Assembly (NCBI GenBank): GCA_900467185.1
Contig: UBPA01000003.1
Span: 558,001-622,000, forward strand
Reading direction: 5' to 3'
DNA length: 64,000 nucleotides
Source of the DNA: Hyphomicrobiales bacterium
Lineage (GTDB): Bacteria > Pseudomonadota > Alphaproteobacteria > Rhizobiales > Rhizobiaceae
In this document: positions 17,404 to 25,943 of the stretch, piece by piece
How the letters are laid out: each line of letters starts with the position of its first letter
How positions within the stretch are numbered: position 1 is the first letter of the stretch
Notes under the pieces: generated by a model
What the model saw: the letters and a program-made list of their open reading frames with translations, nothing else
Databases searched by the model: none
What the model was told of the DNA's origin: nothing
Made by a program: the position numbers and the translations under genes

Positions 17404-18498
17404 TCAGCCGCGAAAATGCTTGGAAAGCTTCAAGCCCTGCGCTTGATAGTTCGAGCCGACGCCAAGGCCGTACAGGCCTTTCGGGCGCTCCATCATGTGC
17501 TCATAGACGAGGCGGCCGACGATCTGGCCGTGTTCGAGAATGAAAGGCACCTCGTGGCTGCGCACTTCGAGCACGGCGCGGCTGCCGGTGCCGCCCGCCT
17601 GCGCATGGCCGAAGCCGGGGTCGAAGAAACCGGCATAATGAACGCGGAACTCGCCGACCAGCGGATCGAACGGCGTCATTTCCGCAGCAAAGAGCGGCGG
17701 CACATGCACGGCCTCGCGCGAGACGAGAATGTAGAACTCGTCGGGATCGAGGATGAGCTCGTCGGCGCCGCGGCTGTAGAGCGGCTCCCAGAAATCGTAG
17801 ATCCCGTGCGCACCCTTGCGGTCCACGTCCACCACGGCCGTGTGGTGCTTGCCGCGATAGCCGATCAGCCCGTCGGCCCCGGTTCCCTTCAGATCGATCG
17901 ACAGGGCGATGCCGGCACCGGAGACGTTCGGCGTATCGCTGGCCACCAGCGTCTCCGTGCGGTGAAGGTCGAGAACCTCGCTCTCCGTCAGCAGCGCATG
18001 GCCGACGCGGAAGCGGATCTGCGACAGGCGCGAGCCGCGCCGCACGATGACGGGGAAGGTGCGCGGGCTGATTTCGAGATAGAGCGGACCGCGATAGCCG
18101 GCGGGGATCTTGTCGAACTCCTGCGCGCGATCGGTGATGACGCGGGTGAAGATATCGAGCCGGCCGGTCGAGCTTTTCGGATTGGCCGAGGCCGACATCG
18201 CAGCCGGAAGGTCGAGGCTTTCCATCAGGGGGACGATGTAGACGCAGCCCGTTTCGAGCACGGCGCCTTCGGTCAGGTCGATCACGTGGAGCTTCAGGCG
18301 ATCGAGCTTGTCGGCGACGAGATGGCCCGGACCCGGCATGAAGCTCGCGCGCACGCGGAAGGCCCGGGCGCCGAGCCGCAGGTCGAGGCTCGCCGGCTGG
18401 ATCTGGTCCTCATCCAGCGGTCCTTCGCTGAGAAGGCGGCCATCATCGAACAGCGAAGCGATTGCGCTATCCGCCAGAATGCCCGTTTCGCGCGCCAT
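17404..18498 (-). CDS. dcd: 2'-Deoxycytidine 5'-triphosphate deaminase
   Basis: The start at ATG 18498 has AAGGATG just upstream and gives 364 residues. This is the long alphaproteobacterial form of the dUTPase-fold deaminase, with two related halves: DEDQIQPASLDLRLG begins the first, GTGADGLIGYRGKHHTAVVDV and the closing SHEVPFILEHGQIVGRLVYE belong to the second. It converts dCTP to dUTP, the main route to dTMP in many bacteria. The frame is open further upstream but that part is unlike the family. It is divergent from metZ; the roughly 200 bases between them hold the metZ promoter and riboswitch. Confidence 0.9.
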   Translation of the reverse strand: MARETGILADSAIASLFDDGRLLSEGPLDEDQIQPASLDLRLGARAFRVRASFMPGPGHLVADKLDRLKLHVIDLTEGAVLETGCVYIVPLMESLDLPAAMSASANPKSSTGRLDIFTRVITDRAQEFDKIPAGYRGPLYLEISPRTFPVIVRRGSRLSQIRFRVGHALLTESEVLDLHRTETLVASDTPNVSGAGIALSIDLKGTGADGLIGYRGKHHTAVVDVDRKGAHGIYDFWEPLYSRGADELILDPDEFYILVSREAVHVPPLFAAEMTPFDPLVGEFRVHYAGFFDPGFGHAQAGGTGSRAVLEVRSHEVPFILEHGQIVGRLVYEHMMERPKGLYGLGVGSNYQAQGLKLSKHFRG

Positions 18499-18542
18499 GC
18501 CATCATCCTTTTTTGAAGGCCGACAAAACCAAATACGGCCGA

Positions 18543-18571
18543 TTGACGCAAGCGGGGCGAAGACGTATGGG
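18543..18571 (+). promoter_or_regulatory. Probable metZ promoter
   Basis: TTGACG (18543-18548) and TATGGG (18566-18571) are 17 bases apart. The expected transcription start, near 18578, falls directly before the riboswitch aptamer, which fits a riboswitch-controlled leader. Confidence 0.55.
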
Positions 18572-18580
18572 AACTTATCC

Positions 18581-18638
18581 CGTGGTGATTTGGCCGGTCG
18601 GCTTGCAGCCACGTTAAACAAATGGCTAAAAAGACCGG
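18581..18638 (+). promoter_or_regulatory. SAM-II riboswitch aptamer in the metZ leader
   Basis: The leader matches the SAM-II (SAM-alpha) pattern known upstream of methionine genes in alphaproteobacteria. P1 is formed by CGTGG (18581-18585) and CCACG (18609-18613). The GATTT element follows the first strand, and the 3' part holds AAACAAATGGCTAAAAAG with the signature GCTAAAAAG. Within the first loop CCGGTC (18594-18599) can pair with GACCGG (18633-18638), consistent with the pseudoknot of this class. The ligand would be S-adenosylmethionine. Confidence 0.85.
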
Positions 18639-18674
18639 GCTCGAACCGGTCTGCTTTACGCGACCGGTTTTTTT
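18633..18674 (+). terminator. Attenuator with mutually exclusive hairpins before metZ
   Basis: AACCGGTC (18644-18651) pairs with GACCGGTT (18662-18669), followed by seven T residues: a complete intrinsic terminator. A competing 6-base-pair hairpin uses GACCGG (18633-18638) with CCGGTC (18646-18651). If SAM binding locks 18633-18638 into the aptamer, the terminator is free to form; without SAM the competing hairpin should prevent it. The pairings are visible in the sequence; the switching model is inference. Confidence 0.7.
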
Positions 18675-18695
18675 GTTTCTGGAAGGAGACAAGCG

Positions 18696-19889
18696 ATGAG
18701 CACGGCAAACAACACCTGGCGCCCGGCGACACAGCTCGTTCACGGCGGCACCACCCGCTCCAACCATGGCGAGACGTCCGAGGCGATCTTCCTGACGCAG
18801 GGCTTCGTCTACGACACCTCGGAGGCCGCGGAAGCGCGCTTCAAGGGCGAGACGGACGGCTTCATCTATGCCCGCTACGGCAGCCCGACCAACGACATGT
18901 TCGAAAAGCGCATGTGCCTGCTGGAAGGCGCCGAGGATGCGCGCGCCACGGCCTCGGGCATGGCAGCCGTTTCCGCGGCCATTCTCTGCCAGCTTAAGGC
19001 CGGCGATCATATCGTTGCCGCCCGTGCGCTCTTCGGCTCGTGCCGCTGGGTGGTGGAAACGCTTGCGCCGTCCTACGGCATCGAATGCACGCTGGTCGAT
19101 GGCCGCTTCATCGAGAACTGGGAAAAGGCGATCCGCCCGAACACCAAGGTCTTCTTTCTGGAAAGCCCGACCAACCCGACGCTGGAAGTGGTCGATATCG
19201 CCGCCGTGGCCAAGCTTGCCGATGCTGCGGGTGCCAAGCTCGTCGTGGACAACGTCTTTGCGACGCCGCTCCTGCAGAAGCCGCTCGAACTCGGCGCGCA
19301 TGTGGTCGTCTACTCCGCCACCAAGCATATCGACGGACAGGGCCGCTGCCTCGGCGGTGTCATCCTGTCGTCGAAAGACTGGATCGACGAGCATCTGCAC
19401 GACTACTTCCGCCACACGGGCCCTGCCCTGTCGCCGTTCAATGCCTGGACGCTGCTGAAGGGCATCGAAACCCTGCCGCTGCGCGTGCGCCAGCAGAGCG
19501 AGAATGCGGCGAAGGTCGCCGATTTCCTGGCCGAGCAGAGCCAGGTTGCCCGCGTCATCTATCCCGGCCGGAAGGACCACCCGCAGGCCGACATCATCGC
19601 GCGGCAGATGAAGGGCGGCTCCACGCTGGTCTGCTTCGAGATGAAGGGCGGCAAGGAGGCGGCGTTCGCGCTGCAGAACGCTCTGGAGATCGTCAAGATC
19701 TCCAACAATCTCGGCGATGCCAAGAGCCTGATCACGCATCCCGCGACGACGACGCACAAAAACCTCGCCGAAGACGCCCGCGCCGAACTCGGCATTTCCG
19801 ACGGCACCGTGCGCCTCTCCGCCGGCATCGAGGACAGTGACGACCTGATCGAGGATTTCGCCCGGGCGCTCAAGGCCGTCTCGGCCTGA
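18696..19889 (+). CDS. metZ: O-succinylhomoserine sulfhydrylase
   Basis: A 397-residue PLP enzyme of the Cys/Met metabolism family. It makes homocysteine from O-succinylhomoserine and sulfide in methionine synthesis. The PLP-lysine motif is VVYSATKHIDGQGR (Lys near residue 208), and phosphate-binding ATASGMAAVSA lies near residue 88. The strong ribosome site GGAAGGAG precedes the start. The SAM-II leader and the MetZ-type sequence favour this over cystathionine gamma-synthase or beta-lyase. Expression should fall when SAM is plentiful. A good terminator follows at 19921. Confidence 0.93.
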   Translation: MSTANNTWRPATQLVHGGTTRSNHGETSEAIFLTQGFVYDTSEAAEARFKGETDGFIYARYGSPTNDMFEKRMCLLEGAEDARATASGMAAVSAAILCQLKAGDHIVAARALFGSCRWVVETLAPSYGIECTLVDGRFIENWEKAIRPNTKVFFLESPTNPTLEVVDIAAVAKLADAAGAKLVVDNVFATPLLQKPLELGAHVVVYSATKHIDGQGRCLGGVILSSKDWIDEHLHDYFRHTGPALSPFNAWTLLKGIETLPLRVRQQSENAAKVADFLAEQSQVARVIYPGRKDHPQADIIARQMKGGSTLVCFEMKGGKEAAFALQNALEIVKISNNLGDAKSLITHPATTTHKNLAEDARAELGISDGTVRLSAGIEDSDDLIEDFARALKAVSA

Positions 19890-19920
19890 GCCAACCCGTC
19901 CGCGATCGCTGTAGACCCTG

Positions 19921-19947
19921 AAATCGCGCCGCACCGGCGCGATTTTT
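19921..19947 (+). terminator. Rho-independent terminator after metZ
   Basis: Arms AAATCGCGCC (19921-19930) and GGCGCGATTT (19936-19945) form a perfect 10-base stem with a 5-base loop, ending in a run of five T residues. Confidence 0.85.
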
Positions 19948-20043
19948 CTTTGTCCCGCGCTGCAACACACTTTTCGCGCGCGTTATTCTTCGGGAAACCA
20001 TCTGGCCGTAGACTGAGTTCAGCGACTGGAAAGGTTTTGCATC

Positions 20044-20436
20044 ATGTATCGCGCGCTGACACGGGACATCGAGGTCACCGTAGAGCCCTACTATCTCGAG
20101 GATCAGTCCGATCCCGAAGATGGGCGCTACGTCTGGGGCTACCGGATCCTGATCTCCAACCGCTCCGTCAAGACGGTGCGGCTGATGACGCGCTACTGGC
20201 ATATCACCGACGAGAACGGACAGGTGGACGAGGTGAACGGCCCCGGCGTGATCGGCGAACAGCCCATCCTGAACCCGGGCGATACGTTCGAATACTCCTC
20301 CGGCTGTCCGCTCGACACGCCATCCGGCGTCATGTTCGGCCATTACGCGATGGAGACGCCGGACGGCGAGACCTTCACGGTGGACATTCCCGCCTTCTCG
20401 CTCGACCTGCCGGGCCTGAGCCGCACGCTGAACTGA
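20044..20436 (+). CDS. apaG: ApaG domain protein
   Basis: A 130-residue, single-domain protein with the immunoglobulin-like ApaG fold: [13 protein letters not shown] near the start, [11 protein letters not shown] in the middle and [18 protein letters not shown], the family signature. ApaG mutants in enterobacteria affect Co2+ resistance and Mg2+ efflux; the biochemical role is unsettled. Length is standard. It is convergent with hslO and about 155 bases after metZ, beyond the metZ terminator. Confidence 0.93.
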   Translation: MYRALTRDIEVTVEPYYLEDQSDPEDGRYVWGYRILISNRSVKTVRLMTRYWHITDENGQVDEVNGPGVIGEQPILNPGDTFEYSSGCPLDTPSGVMFGHYAMETPDGETFTVDIPAFSLDLPGLSRTLN

Positions 20437-20490
20437 CCCCCGGCGGGAAGAGCCGGGAGCCTGCCTCTCGGCGCGCGTTTCGCGAGCCGA

Positions 20491-21477
20491 CTACTGCGGA
20501 CGGACTTCCGTCGCCTCAAACGTGTAGGTGGTCGAGCAGAACTCGCAGGTCACCGAGATGACACCATCCTCCACCGTGCTGTCGATTTCCTCCTGGCTGA
20601 AGCTGGCGAGGACATCGCGCAGCTTTTCGCGCGAGCAGGCACACTGGTCGTAGACGGCCTGCGGCGGATAGACCCGCACGCCCCGCTCATGGAACAGGCG
20701 AAAGAGGAGCCGTTCCGTGCCGACCATCGGGTCCGTCAGTTCGTCCGCGTCGATCGTTTCCACCATGACGCGGGCCTCGTCCCAGAGGTCGTCCACGCTG
20801 CCATCGAAGCTTTCGGCACCATCGCCGCCATGCAGGTCCGGCTGACGCATCCGGTCCGGCGCTTCCGGCAGGAACTGCGCGACCATGCCCCCGGCCCGCC
20901 AGCGATGACGCGGCTTGCCGTTCTCGTCGCGATCCAGAAGCTCGGCAACGCCGAGGCGCACCTTGGTCGGGATCTGCTCCGACTGGCGGAAGTAGACGCC
21001 GGCGATCTCCTCGAGCGAAGCGCCGTCGAGCGGCACGATGCCCTGATAGCGCTGGGTAAACTCGCCCTGATCGATGGTGAAGGCGAGAACACCTTCGCCA
21101 AGCAGAGCCTGCGGATCGGTTTCACCCTTCTCGATGGCGCTGGCCAAGGCCTCCTCGTCGTAGCGGGCATAGGCGCGCACCCGGTCCGGCGTCGAGAAAT
21201 CGGCGACGACGAGATCAACCGGACCATCGCTCTTTGTCTGGATGATCAGCTTGCCGTCGAACTTCAGCGAGGTGCCGAGCAGAACGGTGAGCACCACCGT
21301 TTCGGCCACGAGACGCGCGACCGGCAGCGGGTAATTGTGACGCTCGAGAATCGCATCCAGCATCGGCCCGAGCTGGACGGCGCGACCGCGCACGTCGAGG
21401 CCCTCCACCTGGAAGGGCACGACGCGGTCGTCGCCCGCATAGCCGAATTCGCCGAGATCTGGTCCCTTGTCCACCAT
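20491..21477 (-). CDS. hslO: Redox-regulated chaperone Hsp33
   Basis: The start at ATG 21477 (GGAGG upstream, 328 residues) is preferred to an open extension reaching 21612. The zinc-binding redox switch is complete in the C-terminus: the CAC pair in QCACSREKL and the CEFC pair in VTCEFCSTTY. Upstream regions match the Hsp33 holdase fold (FSTPDRVRAYARYDEEAL; GGGMVAQFLPEAPDR-like segment). In the cytoplasm it is activated by oxidative unfolding and holds aggregating proteins. It lies downstream of argF in the same orientation, with about 200 bases between them. Confidence 0.93.
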   Translation of the reverse strand: MVDKGPDLGEFGYAGDDRVVPFQVEGLDVRGRAVQLGPMLDAILERHNYPLPVARLVAETVVLTVLLGTSLKFDGKLIIQTKSDGPVDLVVADFSTPDRVRAYARYDEEALASAIEKGETDPQALLGEGVLAFTIDQGEFTQRYQGIVPLDGASLEEIAGVYFRQSEQIPTKVRLGVAELLDRDENGKPRHRWRAGGMVAQFLPEAPDRMRQPDLHGGDGAESFDGSVDDLWDEARVMVETIDADELTDPMVGTERLLFRLFHERGVRVYPPQAVYDQCACSREKLRDVLASFSQEEIDSTVEDGVISVTCEFCSTTYTFEATEVRPQ

Positions 21478-21684
21478 GTCCAACCTCCTGATGCAAGACC
21501 CGCCGCGGCGAGCCCGAACGCAGATGACAGCGCCCCGGACAGGTCCGGGAATCGCACGCCGCAACTCCATTCTATTGGATTGATATGAAATGCCAGCAGA
21601 AAACCGTGGCATCCGCTTGCCCCTAAATCGGGAGCCGGATGCCGCTTTTCAAGGTTTCAACCATGCAAGGCTAAGGGCGTGTGC

Positions 21685-22602
21685 TCAGAGCGCGCCCAGG
21701 CACCAGGCGAGGATCGACTTCTGGGCATGCAGGCGGTTCTCGGCCTCGTCGAAGACGACGGACTGGCGGCCGTCGATCACGTCGTCGGTGACTTCCTCGC
21801 CGCGGTGCGCCGGCAGGCAGTGCATGAACAGCGCGTTCTCATCCGCCCGCGCCATCAGGGCGGCATTGACCTGATACGGCTGAAAGACATTATGGCCGCG
21901 GGCGCGGTGCTCCTGGTTCATCGAGACCCAGGTGTCGGTCACCACGCAGTCGGCACCGGCCACCGTCTTTTCCGGATCGTGCGACAGCACGACATTGCCG
22001 CCATTGTTGCGCGCCCAGTTGAGAATCTTGTCGTCGGGCTCGGAGCCGAGCGGCACGGCCATCTTCATCGTGTAGCCGAAACGCGCCGAGCCCTCGATGA
22101 AGGAGTGCAGCACATTGTTGCCGTCGCCGGTCCAGGCGATCGTCTTGCCCTTCACAGGGCCGTTATGCTCCTCGAAGGTCATGATGTCGGCCATGATCTG
22201 GCAGGGATGCGTCGTATCCGTCAGCGCGTTGATGACGGGCACGGTGGCATGTTCGGCCAGCTCTAGAAGGCGGCTGTGATCCGTGGTGCGGATCATGATC
22301 GCATCGACATAGCGCGAGAGGACCTTGGCGGTATCGCCGATGGTTTCGGCGCGACCGAGCTGCATTTCCGTGCCTGACAGGAACAGCGTCTCGCCGCCGA
22401 GCTGCCGCATACCGACATCGAAGGACACGCGGGTCCGCGTCGAGGGCTTTTCGAAGATCATGGCAAGCATCTTGCCGGCCAGCGGCCTCTCGGCGGTTCC
22501 GGCCTTGGTCGCTGCCTTTCGCACCCGCGCATCATCGATGATGGAGCGCAGGTTCTCCGCCGACATGGCGGAGAGATCGAGGAAGTGCCGGGTATCAGCC
22601 AT
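21685..22602 (-). CDS. argF: Ornithine carbamoyltransferase
   Basis: A 305-residue enzyme making citrulline from ornithine and carbamoyl phosphate in arginine synthesis. It shows the carbamoyl-phosphate motif [12 protein letters not shown] (about 50-61), HPCQIMAD (about 132) and the ornithine-side [13 protein letters not shown] (about 265). It follows argD in the same direction after a 95-base gap and is probably cotranscribed with it from the promoter at 24011-24039. Confidence 0.96.
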   Translation of the reverse strand: MADTRHFLDLSAMSAENLRSIIDDARVRKAATKAGTAERPLAGKMLAMIFEKPSTRTRVSFDVGMRQLGGETLFLSGTEMQLGRAETIGDTAKVLSRYVDAIMIRTTDHSRLLELAEHATVPVINALTDTTHPCQIMADIMTFEEHNGPVKGKTIAWTGDGNNVLHSFIEGSARFGYTMKMAVPLGSEPDDKILNWARNNGGNVVLSHDPEKTVAGADCVVTDTWVSMNQEHRARGHNVFQPYQVNAALMARADENALFMHCLPAHRGEEVTDDVIDGRQSVVFDEAENRLHAQKSILAWCLGAL

Positions 22603-22697
22603 GGAAATGCGGTGTCCTGTCCTTGTCCCATCGGGGCTTCAGCCTCCGTGTGCGGGCATGGGTGTCGGTAATCCTAGGTTTCGGTTCCGTCTCGGCC

Positions 22698-23897
22698 TTA
22701 AGCCGTGGCGCGCTGTTTGACCGCCGTCAGCGTCTCGCTGGCGCGCTCGATGCGGGCAAGGCCCTCGCGGGCTTCCTCAGCGGTCGTGATCAGCGGCGGC
22801 AGCAGGCGGATGACGTTTTCGCCGGCGGGAACGGCCAGCATCTTTTCCGACCGGATCGCCTTCAGCAAATCCGCCGAGGGAACCGCTGCCTTGATGCCGA
22901 GCATGAGGCCTTCGCCGCGGATCTCCTCGATCACATCGGGGAAACGATCGGCAAGCGAGGCCAAGCCCTGGCGGAAGACGAGCGCAACGTCGCGGACATG
23001 CTCCAGGAAGCCCTCGCCCAGAACCACGTCGAGCACGGCATTGCCGACGGCCATGGCCAGCGGGTTACCGCCATAGGTGGAGCCGTGCGTGCCGGCGACC
23101 ATGCCGGAGGCGGCCTCTTCCGTCGCGAGGCAAGCGCCGAGCGGGAAGCCCCCGCCGATGCCCTTCGCGGCCGCCAGGATGTCCGGCGAAATGCCCGACC
23201 ATTCATAGGCGAAGAGCTTGCCAGTCCGGCCGACGCCGCACTGGACTTCGTCGAAGATCAGCATCAGGCCGTGTTCGTCGCAGAGGTCGCGCAGGGCCTG
23301 CAGGAAGGCCTTGGGCGCCGGGCGGATGCCGCCCTCGCCCTGGATCGGCTCGATCAGGATCGCAGCCGTCTCCTCCGTGATCGCCGCCTTGACGGCATCG
23401 AGATCGCCGAAGGGAACCTGGACGAAGCCCGGCGCCTTCGGGCCGAAGCCCTCGAGATATTTCGCCTGCCCGCCGGCTGCGATAGTCGCAAGCGTGCGGC
23501 CGTGGAAAGCGCCTTCGAAGGTGATGACGTGAAAGCGCTCCGGCCGGCCCTTGGCGAACTGGTAGCGGCGCGCGGTCTTGATCGCGCATTCCAGCGCTTC
23601 CGCGCCGGAGTTGGTGAAGAAGACCTTGTCGGCGAAGGTGTTGTCGGTCAGGCGCTTGGCAAGCTTCTCCTGGCCGGGGATCTCGTAGAGGTTCGACAGA
23701 TGCCAGACCTTTTCAGCCTGATCCTTCAGCGCCGCCACCAGATGCGGATGAGCGTGACCGAGCGAATTGACGGCGACACCGGCGGCAAAATCGAGATAGC
23801 GCGTGCCATCTTCCGCCACCAGCCAGACACCCTCGCCGCGCTCGAAGCGCAGCGGCGCGCGCATGTACGTTTCGTAAAGCGGGGTTGCCTCGGCCAT
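22698..23897 (-). CDS. argD: Acetylornithine aminotransferase
   Basis: A 399-residue class III PLP aminotransferase. It converts N-acetylglutamate semialdehyde to N-acetylornithine with glutamate, and may also serve in lysine synthesis. The PLP-aspartate is in [12 protein letters not shown] and the Schiff-base lysine in [14 protein letters not shown] (about residue 250). The N-terminal [18 protein letters not shown] is typical. GAGGAG-like bases precede the ATG. It is the first gene of the argD-argF unit. Confidence 0.95.
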   Translation of the reverse strand: MAEATPLYETYMRAPLRFERGEGVWLVAEDGTRYLDFAAGVAVNSLGHAHPHLVAALKDQAEKVWHLSNLYEIPGQEKLAKRLTDNTFADKVFFTNSGAEALECAIKTARRYQFAKGRPERFHVITFEGAFHGRTLATIAAGGQAKYLEGFGPKAPGFVQVPFGDLDAVKAAITEETAAILIEPIQGEGGIRPAPKAFLQALRDLCDEHGLMLIFDEVQCGVGRTGKLFAYEWSGISPDILAAAKGIGGGFPLGACLATEEAASGMVAGTHGSTYGGNPLAMAVGNAVLDVVLGEGFLEHVRDVALVFRQGLASLADRFPDVIEEIRGEGLMLGIKAAVPSADLLKAIRSEKMLAVPAGENVIRLLPPLITTAEEAREGLARIERASETLTAVKQRATA

Positions 23898-24010
23898 CGT
23901 GCCAATCTCCTCGTCCTGTCCGCGCGGGCTGCGGGAAGGTTCGATCTGTTTTGCAGAGACCGGCAGTGCCGGCCCGAAATTAAAAATACCGCCCTGACGG
24001 CGGCGAGCGC

Positions 24011-24039
24011 ACTATCGGTATTTCAGGTGCCGCTGTCAA
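24011..24039 (-). promoter_or_regulatory. Probable argD-argF promoter
   Basis: On the minus strand a perfect TTGACA (24034-24039) and GATAGT (24011-24016) are 17 bases apart. The predicted leader of about 105 bases contains a small stem, CCGCC/GGCGG, followed by TATTTTT, and a second stem GCCGGC/GCCGGT. An 8-base repeat AAATACCG/CGGTATTT (23984-23991/24016-24023) overlaps the -10, a possible operator. Confidence 0.65.
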
Positions 24040-24154
24040 CAAAAGTCCCGGAATTACAGCCTTGTCGCGCGTTTTTCGAGCGCGATGCTTTCTGGAGAAA
24101 AGGCCTTGCAAATATATCACGCGGTGACAGCAAGTTGGGGAAAACCCAAAAATC

Positions 24155-24301
24155 GATTCGGGTCGATTCCCCGGACTCTTGTCAGGGAGTCACCCCATCT
24201 CTAGGTTAGCAAATAATTGCTAGACGCATGCGGCGGACCTAGTCACCAAAAGAGTCAAGGCGTTGCAGTCTCGGAGTCATTCGGGGCGCGGTGAGGGATT
24301 C
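24155..24301. promoter_or_regulatory. Cluster of seven GANTC methylation sites upstream of gcrA
   Basis: GANTC occurs at 24155, 24165, 24174, 24187, 24252, 24274 and 24297, seven times in 147 bases where about 0.6 would be expected by chance. In alphaproteobacteria GANTC is methylated by CcrM, and GcrA activates promoters carrying the methylated site. One site (24187-24191) lies inside the spacer of the probable gcrA promoter. The rest of the 437-base argD-gcrA gap holds the argD promoter and no visible gene. Confidence 0.8.
24179..24207 (+). promoter_or_regulatory. Probable gcrA promoter with embedded GANTC
   Basis: TTGTCA (24179-24184) and TAGGTT (24202-24207) are separated by 17 bases, with GAGTC at 24187-24191 within the spacer. 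The leader to the ATG at 24335 is about 120 bases. Other promoters in the cluster are possible. Confidence 0.5.
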
Positions 24302-24334
24302 GTCCTTCATGAACGGCCTGGAACGGAGACGACC

Positions 24335-24907
24335 ATGAATTGGACTGACGAGCGGGTTGAGAGACTGAAGAAGCTCTGGGCCGAGGGGTTGAGCGCGAGC
24401 CAGATCGCAGCACAGCTCGGCGGCGTCAGCCGTAACGCCGTTATCGGCAAGGTTCATCGCCTGTCGCTCCCGGGTCGTGCCAAGGCCGGTGGTGCCGCCC
24501 CGAGCGCGAACCGCCCGAAGCGTCCCGTCGTCGCCGCACGCCCGGCAGCCCCGGAAGCCGTCGTCGCCAACGCCGCCCCGCGCGCAGCACCGCTGCGCCC
24601 CATGGCACGCCCGGTCAGCACGATGAACGTGATCGAGGACTCCGAAAGCGCCTTCGCACCGGAAACCGCACTGACGGTGACCGGCAGCGGAGCGAGCGGC
24701 GCCACCGGCAGCAATGTCGTCGTGCCGATGTCGCGCAAGCTCGTTCTGACGCAGCTCACAGACCGCACCTGCAAATGGCCGATCGGCGACCCGATGAAGG
24801 ACGAGTTTCACTTCTGCGGCAACGATTCGCCCGACAGCTCGCCCTACTGCACCTTCCACGCCAAGCTGGCCTACCAGCCCTCGGCCGAGCGTCGCCGCGC
24901 GCGATAG
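24335..24907 (+). CDS. gcrA: Cell-cycle regulator GcrA
   Basis: ATG 24335, with GGAGA 7-8 bases upstream, gives 190 residues. The N-terminal helix-turn-helix is the GcrA hallmark: MNWTDERVERLKKLW, then SASQIAAQLGGVSRNAVIGK (residues 20-40). A disordered Ala/Pro-rich linker follows. The C-terminal sigma-70-binding domain has CKWPIGDP, FCGND and YCTFHAKLAYQP. GcrA is an essential or near-essential alphaproteobacterial co-activator that works with CcrM-methylated GANTC sites to control division and polarity genes. Its own upstream region is dense in such sites. Confidence 0.96.
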   Translation: MNWTDERVERLKKLWAEGLSASQIAAQLGGVSRNAVIGKVHRLSLPGRAKAGGAAPSANRPKRPVVAARPAAPEAVVANAAPRAAPLRPMARPVSTMNVIEDSESAFAPETALTVTGSGASGATGSNVVVPMSRKLVLTQLTDRTCKWPIGDPMKDEFHFCGNDSPDSSPYCTFHAKLAYQPSAERRRAR

Positions 24908-24930
24908 GCGCTCCAGAGATCCACGACGTG

Positions 24931-24966
24931 AAAGGCCTTCTTCGGAGCACGAAGAAGGCCTTTTTT
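24931..24966 (+). terminator. Rho-independent terminator after gcrA
   Basis: A perfect 14-base stem, AAAGGCCTTCTTCG (24931-24944) with its complement (24950-24963), has a GAGCA loop and a run of six T residues. Confidence 0.92.
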
Positions 24967-25068
24967 GCGTTCTGGATGATGGAGTGTTCGCGCATGTCCC
25001 GAAGATGCGGCCGATCGACCGGCCTGACGCCTCCGGGAAACGTTGCGCTTCGGGCGGTCGGCGCGGGC

Positions 25069-25752
25069 TCAGCTTTCCAGCGAGTAACCCGCCCCGCGGA
25101 CCGTACGGATGACATCCTGCATGTTGGAGAAGTTCAGGGCCTTGCGCAGGCGGCCGACATGGACGTCGACGGTGCGTTCGTCCACGTAGATATCGTGCCC
25201 CCAGACGCCGTCGAGAAGCTGCGAGCGCGAGAAGACACGGCCGGGCGAGGCCATGAAGAATTCGAGCAGGCGGAACTCCGTCGGCCCGAGGCGGACTTCG
25301 CGGGTCTTGCGGTGGACGCGGTGGGTTTCGCGATCGAGCTCGATATCGCCGCATTTCAGAAGCGAGGACAGAACCTCCGGGCGCGCGCGGCGCAGCATGG
25401 CTTTCACCCGCGCGATCAGCTCGGGCGTCGAGAACGGCTTGACCACATAATCGTCGGCGCCGGTGGCAAGGCCGCGGACCCGCTCGCTCTCCTCGCCGCG
25501 CGCCGTCAGCATGATGATCGGCAGGCGCTCCGTTTCGCTGCGCTGGCGCAGACGGCGGCAGAGCTCGATGCCGGAAACGCCGGGCAGCATCCAGTCGAGG
25601 ATCAGAAGATCGGGCAGCCGTTCCTGCAGCCGCACCTCCGCCTCGTCGCCCCGGTTGATGGTGTCGACATCGAAGCCCTCGGCCTCGAGATTGTAACGCA
25701 GGAGAACGCTCAGGGCTTCTTCATCTTCCACGACGGCAATTTTCGGCTGCAT
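25069..25752 (-). CDS. phoB: Phosphate-regulon response regulator PhoB
   Basis: ATG 25752 gives 227 residues, the usual rhizobial length; the frame is open further upstream but lacks homology. The receiver domain (1-120) has acidic pocket EDEE, phospho-acceptor Asp in LLILDWMLPG (about residue 53) and the conserved Lys in VVKPFSTPEL. The OmpR-type winged helix follows (RLGPTEFRLLEFFM; DERTVDVHVGRLRKAL). Phosphorylated by PhoR, it binds PHO boxes such as the one before pstS. It is the last gene of the locus; its leader contains a small hairpin, CCTTGTC/GACAAGG (25771-25788). Confidence 0.96.
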   Translation of the reverse strand: MQPKIAVVEDEEALSVLLRYNLEAEGFDVDTINRGDEAEVRLQERLPDLLILDWMLPGVSGIELCRRLRQRSETERLPIIMLTARGEESERVRGLATGADDYVVKPFSTPELIARVKAMLRRARPEVLSSLLKCGDIELDRETHRVHRKTREVRLGPTEFRLLEFFMASPGRVFSRSQLLDGVWGHDIYVDERTVDVHVGRLRKALNFSNMQDVIRTVRGAGYSLES

Positions 25753-25909
25753 TTCTGGACTCCGTAGTGTCCTTGTCACGCGACAAGGCTTTCGCCAGAA
25801 CCCGAGGGCGGCGATCATCGTTGACAGTTTTCATGCGTGGCGGCGAGAGACCGCCGGATGGCTGCATACCTTCAGCCGAACGTCTGCCGGCTCCAAGACC
25901 GGCGGCGAT

Positions 25910-25937
25910 GGCGCGGGAGCGGGCCGGCTCCCGCGCC
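25910..25937 (-). terminator. Stem-loop between phoU and phoB
   Basis: A perfect 11-base stem, GGCGCGGGAGC (25910-25920) and GCTCCCGCGCC (25927-25937), lies 6 bases beyond the phoU stop codon. There is no T run, so it is more likely to stabilise the upstream mRNA or partly slow polymerase than to end transcription fully. Confidence 0.5.
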
Positions 25938-25943
25938 CCGCGC

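Noticed and set aside
22623-24209. A 528-codon + strand frame antisense to argD
   Set aside because: Composition is that of an antisense frame and it runs through the argD promoter; argD has intact catalytic motifs.
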